From positions 854,044-880,704 of the forward strand of contig BFEA01000140.1 of NCBI GenBank assembly GCA_003427395.1: a stretch of DNA of 26,661 bases, written 5' to 3'. The translations under genes and the position numbers were made by a program. The notes under the pieces were generated by a model. The model saw only the letters and a list, made by a program, of their open reading frames with translations. It had not been told where the DNA came from and searched no databases. The DNA is from Chara braunii. Taxonomy: Eukaryota; Streptophyta; Charophyceae; Charales; Characeae. Positions 24,616 through 26,661 of the stretch are shown in pieces (the stretch's first letter is position 1; every line of letters starts with the position of its first letter).

Positions 24616-24860
24616 TCATCGGACAAGCCAAATGACCTCCTCAGGTCACTCAAGTACGAGTTGCGAAACGGAAAAAAAACATAATTTTCACGAAAACACT
24701 CGGTCCAATCAAATTCATCATTCATGTTGAACTTCAACGAAAATCCAGTCCAGGTACAAGACTGGTTTTCGCAAGGGACCTCGAAATTAGGCCTGGCGGG
24801 AGAAGTTAATTTCCTGTGGTGTGCGCATGCGGTTCCGGGAGAAAGAATTGCAAAGTACAA
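24597..24860 (-). pseudogene. coding-like fragment of unknown family (reverse copy)
   Basis: An 87-codon minus frame with FRNSYLSDLRRSFGLSDEG near its end, matching the forward fragment's LYLSDLKRLFGLS. Upstream residues include WTGFSLKFNMNDEFDWTEC. With the forward copy it makes an inverted repeat around the MITE and hairpin. Family unknown. Confidence 0.4.
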
Positions 24861-25380
24861 GACATGTGTGACCCACCGTCATGATGCAGGCCCTGGGACG
24901 AACGCAGTCATTTTGTTTTTTTCTTTTTCTTCTTTCCAACGAACACACTCCATCAGGATCTGACCCTAATGGAGAAACATTGCCGTACTACCCCCCAAAA
25001 AAAGGAAAAGAGACACGTCATACTTCTTTCCCTAGCGGCCATGGACGGACAAGAAAAGGTCCTGTTACATGACCTTGTGAACTCGCCAACGGTTACTAAA
25101 CCGCACCACACCCGCTCTGTGTTCGACTATGCACAGGATGGAGAAACAAATACTACCAAAGAAACTCTCTGACAAAGAGAAGGGAAAACACAGCATAACT
25201 AACATTTCTTTTCTTCTGAATGCACGAAATTGAGTGTACGAAAAGAAAACAGTATTGTTTAGCGTTTTTTTTGTCCCCATGACTTCGGACCATCTGATGG
25301 TGGGGCGTCATGATGAAGCCTGATGATTGGACCCTCAGATTATACTAACATTTTCAAATTGACGGGAATCAGGGTAACCG
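24861..25380. other. no gene recognised
   Basis: Mixed sequence with short T and A runs. Frames are short and unrecognised. Confidence 0.4.
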
Positions 25381-25455
25381 ACGTTCGGGACGGGCTGAAC
25401 GCCCGAACACGAACGCCCGAACGTGCGGGACCCCTTGGGGATGCGTTCGGCCGTT
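25381..25455. repeat. CGTTCGG / GAACGCCCGAAC repeat cluster
   Basis: CGTTCGGG, GAACGCCCGAACAC, GAACGCCCGAACGT and CGTTCGGCCGTTCGGG lie within 75 bp. They form several small inverted and direct repeats. Confidence 0.65.
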
Positions 25456-25659
25456 CGGGCCGAAGGCGAACCAAAACAAAAAACAAAAAAAACTTAATAA
25501 AAAATATCACATTCATAGATAGCAATCATAGCACAAAATCTGAGGCTTTACTCTCGGGGAGGACATAATGTGCCAAATGGAAGGACTGGAAAGCTCAGAG
25601 AGCATCCAGCATCGCCCTTCTGCCTCGTCCACATTTGCCTGAGCATTACATCCAAATTC

Positions 25660-25760
25660 CTTACCAAATTTGAAATAAAAATAAAATACAGAAAATAAAA
25701 CTAATAAGAAAAATAATAAAAAATCAAAAGAGAATTAAAATTAGTGAGTGAGAGTTTTCA
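25660..25760. repeat. A-rich low-complexity tract
   Basis: AAAATAAAA-type sequence. The rest of 25456-26019 has no supported gene. Confidence 0.75.
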
Positions 25761-26019
25761 ACACTGCCATCTTTGGCGATTTTTCATTTTGTTTTGGCAC
25801 ACCCAAATGACCTGAAACTTTACAGATGTGTACTTCACATAATAAAACGCACACTTAAAAAGTTTCAAAAAATAATAAAATTGTTTAGGCCCCACAATAA
25901 AGTGAAAACAAAAAGTAAAAAGTGAAAAAAAATAGAGAAAACTAGGGCGCGGTCAGGGTTTGAGTTCGAAAATACGTTTCAAACTGCCGCTTTGGAGTCC
26001 ACTCCCCTCTAAAGTTTAC

Positions 26020-26078
26020 ACTGCAGGCCAAACTCCTCCGTTGCCTGGCTGTCGCAGGGCGGAGTTTGTAACTGCAGT
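26020..26078. other. 59-bp imperfect hairpin
   Basis: ACTGCA and AAACTCC at the left pair with GGAGTTT and TGCAGT at the right, with internal mismatches. Confidence 0.55.
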
Positions 26079-26186
26079 CTAGTCATCCACGTCGGAGGGC
26101 CAGGCCGTTTTCCAAAAAAGAAAAGAAAAAACAAGAAGAAGAAAAAAAAAGATCGTGGCGCGATTGGTCTCGAAATGTGCAAAACA

Positions 26187-26249
26187 AGAGTGAATCTTCG
26201 CTAGAACATGGAAAGATACAGCGCCGTGATTTTTGTCTTTTGTGCAACG
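26187..26249. mobile_element. partial copy of the 26.5 kb MITE
   Basis: GAGTGAATCTTCGCTAGAACATGGAAAGATACA...CCGTGATTTTTGTCTTTTGTGCA matches 26561-26618, which ends GATTTTTGTCTTTTGTGCA, in the same orientation. It runs into the 43-bp tandem repeat. Confidence 0.7.
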
Positions 26250-26370
26250 GGGATACAGGGGCCCAACGAGATACACGGGCTGACGTGCAACGGGGATACA
26301 GGGGCCAAACGAGATACACGGGCTGACAACAACGCAGAGGCCCTAGGGGATACACTTGCTGACAACAACC
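26242..26370. repeat. 43-bp tandem repeat
   Basis: Units at 26242-26284 and 26285-26327 (GTGCAACGGGGATACAGGGG, CCCAACGAGATACACGGGCT) differ by one base; a third, diverged unit follows to about 26370. Confidence 0.88.
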
Positions 26371-26453
26371 CAGTTTCTTTTCTTTTTTTTTTTCTCTCTT
26401 GTTTTTCCTTCTCATATTTCCCTACCTATGTGTGTCATCCTTGGGGCCTCGTG

Positions 26454-26643
26454 GTGGTGCATCTTTCCATGTTCTAGCCGAAGATTCACTCTCCTTTTGC
26501 ACATTTCGAGAGTAGTGGAGCCCCCCTCGCCCCACTACTCTCAAAATGTGCAAAACGAGAGTGAATCTTCTGCTAGAACATGGAAAGATACACCACCATG
26601 ATTTTTGTCTTTTGTGCATGTCGAGAATAGTGGAGCAAGGCCC
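26454..26643. mobile_element. head-to-head GGGCC-type MITE pair
   Basis: Arms of about 58 bp (26459-26518 and 26531-26590; CTTTCCATGTTCTAGC...TTTTGCACATTTCGAGAGTAGTGG) are inverted around AGCCCCCCTCGC. The left end is GGGCCTCGTGG. The right end is GTGGAGCAAGGCCC, the family's terminal motif. The same inner sequence occurs in the 11.5 kb MITE. No matched flanking triplet was found. Poly(T) follows from 26646. Confidence 0.78.
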
Positions 26644-26661
26644 TCTTTTTTTTTTTTTTTT

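Overview
This window looks like non-genic, repeat-dominated nuclear DNA from a eukaryote of the green (plant) lineage. The best lineage evidence is a set of U6 snRNA-derived sequences with plant-type ends (a GTCCTTCGGGAC start and an AAATCGAG-AATGGTCC 3' end), unlike the animal U6 ends. Long homopolymers, TC/TG/CA microsatellites, many inverted-repeat DNA elements, a PIF/Harbinger transposase relic and poly(A)-tailed retroelement ends fit a large, transposon-rich genome. A streptophyte such as a charophyte alga would fit, but I cannot prove the species. I see no rRNA, no functional tRNA, no CRISPR and no intact conserved gene.

Layout. 1-0.66 kb: a 36-bp minisatellite and a 29-bp tandem repeat. 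0.75-2.2 kb (minus): a broken PIF/Harbinger transposase. 2.8-4.1 kb: pyrimidine-rich and homopolymer DNA with one retroelement 3' end. 4.1-7.2 kb: a U6 retrocopy with a perfect 16-bp target-site duplication, two more degenerate U6 relics, several miniature inverted-repeat elements (MITEs), a tRNA-like relic and a T33-A-G19-T32 block. 7.4-8.6 kb: a 35-bp minisatellite, a G-quadruplex-prone tract and a GGGCCTCG-ended element with tandemly amplified ends. 9.1-10.0 kb: CT/CA microsatellites and short repeats. 10.1-12.0 kb: nested GGGCCTCG foldback elements, one of them a 774-bp near-complete palindrome. 12.4 kb: a second U6 retrocopy with TSD. 12.9-14.5 kb: more MITEs and a tRNA-derived SINE. 14.0-24 kb: diverged copies of a composite repeat made of monomers around a CCCTGTAAC core, GC-rich hairpins and a poly(A)-tailed 3' end with a conserved stem-loop, interrupted by other elements and by a degraded acidic-repeat coding remnant (15.8-16.3 kb, minus). 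24.1-26.7 kb: inverted duplicated coding-like fragments, a TTAA-flanked MITE, a 43-bp tandem repeat and a head-to-head MITE.

Nothing here forms an operon or pathway. The functional logic is transposition: Harbinger-type activity could explain the 3-bp-TSD foldback elements, and a LINE-type reverse transcriptase could explain the U6 retrocopies, the SINE and the poly(A)-tailed 3' ends. The most interesting signals are the U6 retrocopies with intact TSDs, compensatory base changes in two hairpin families, and the nested palindromic transposons.
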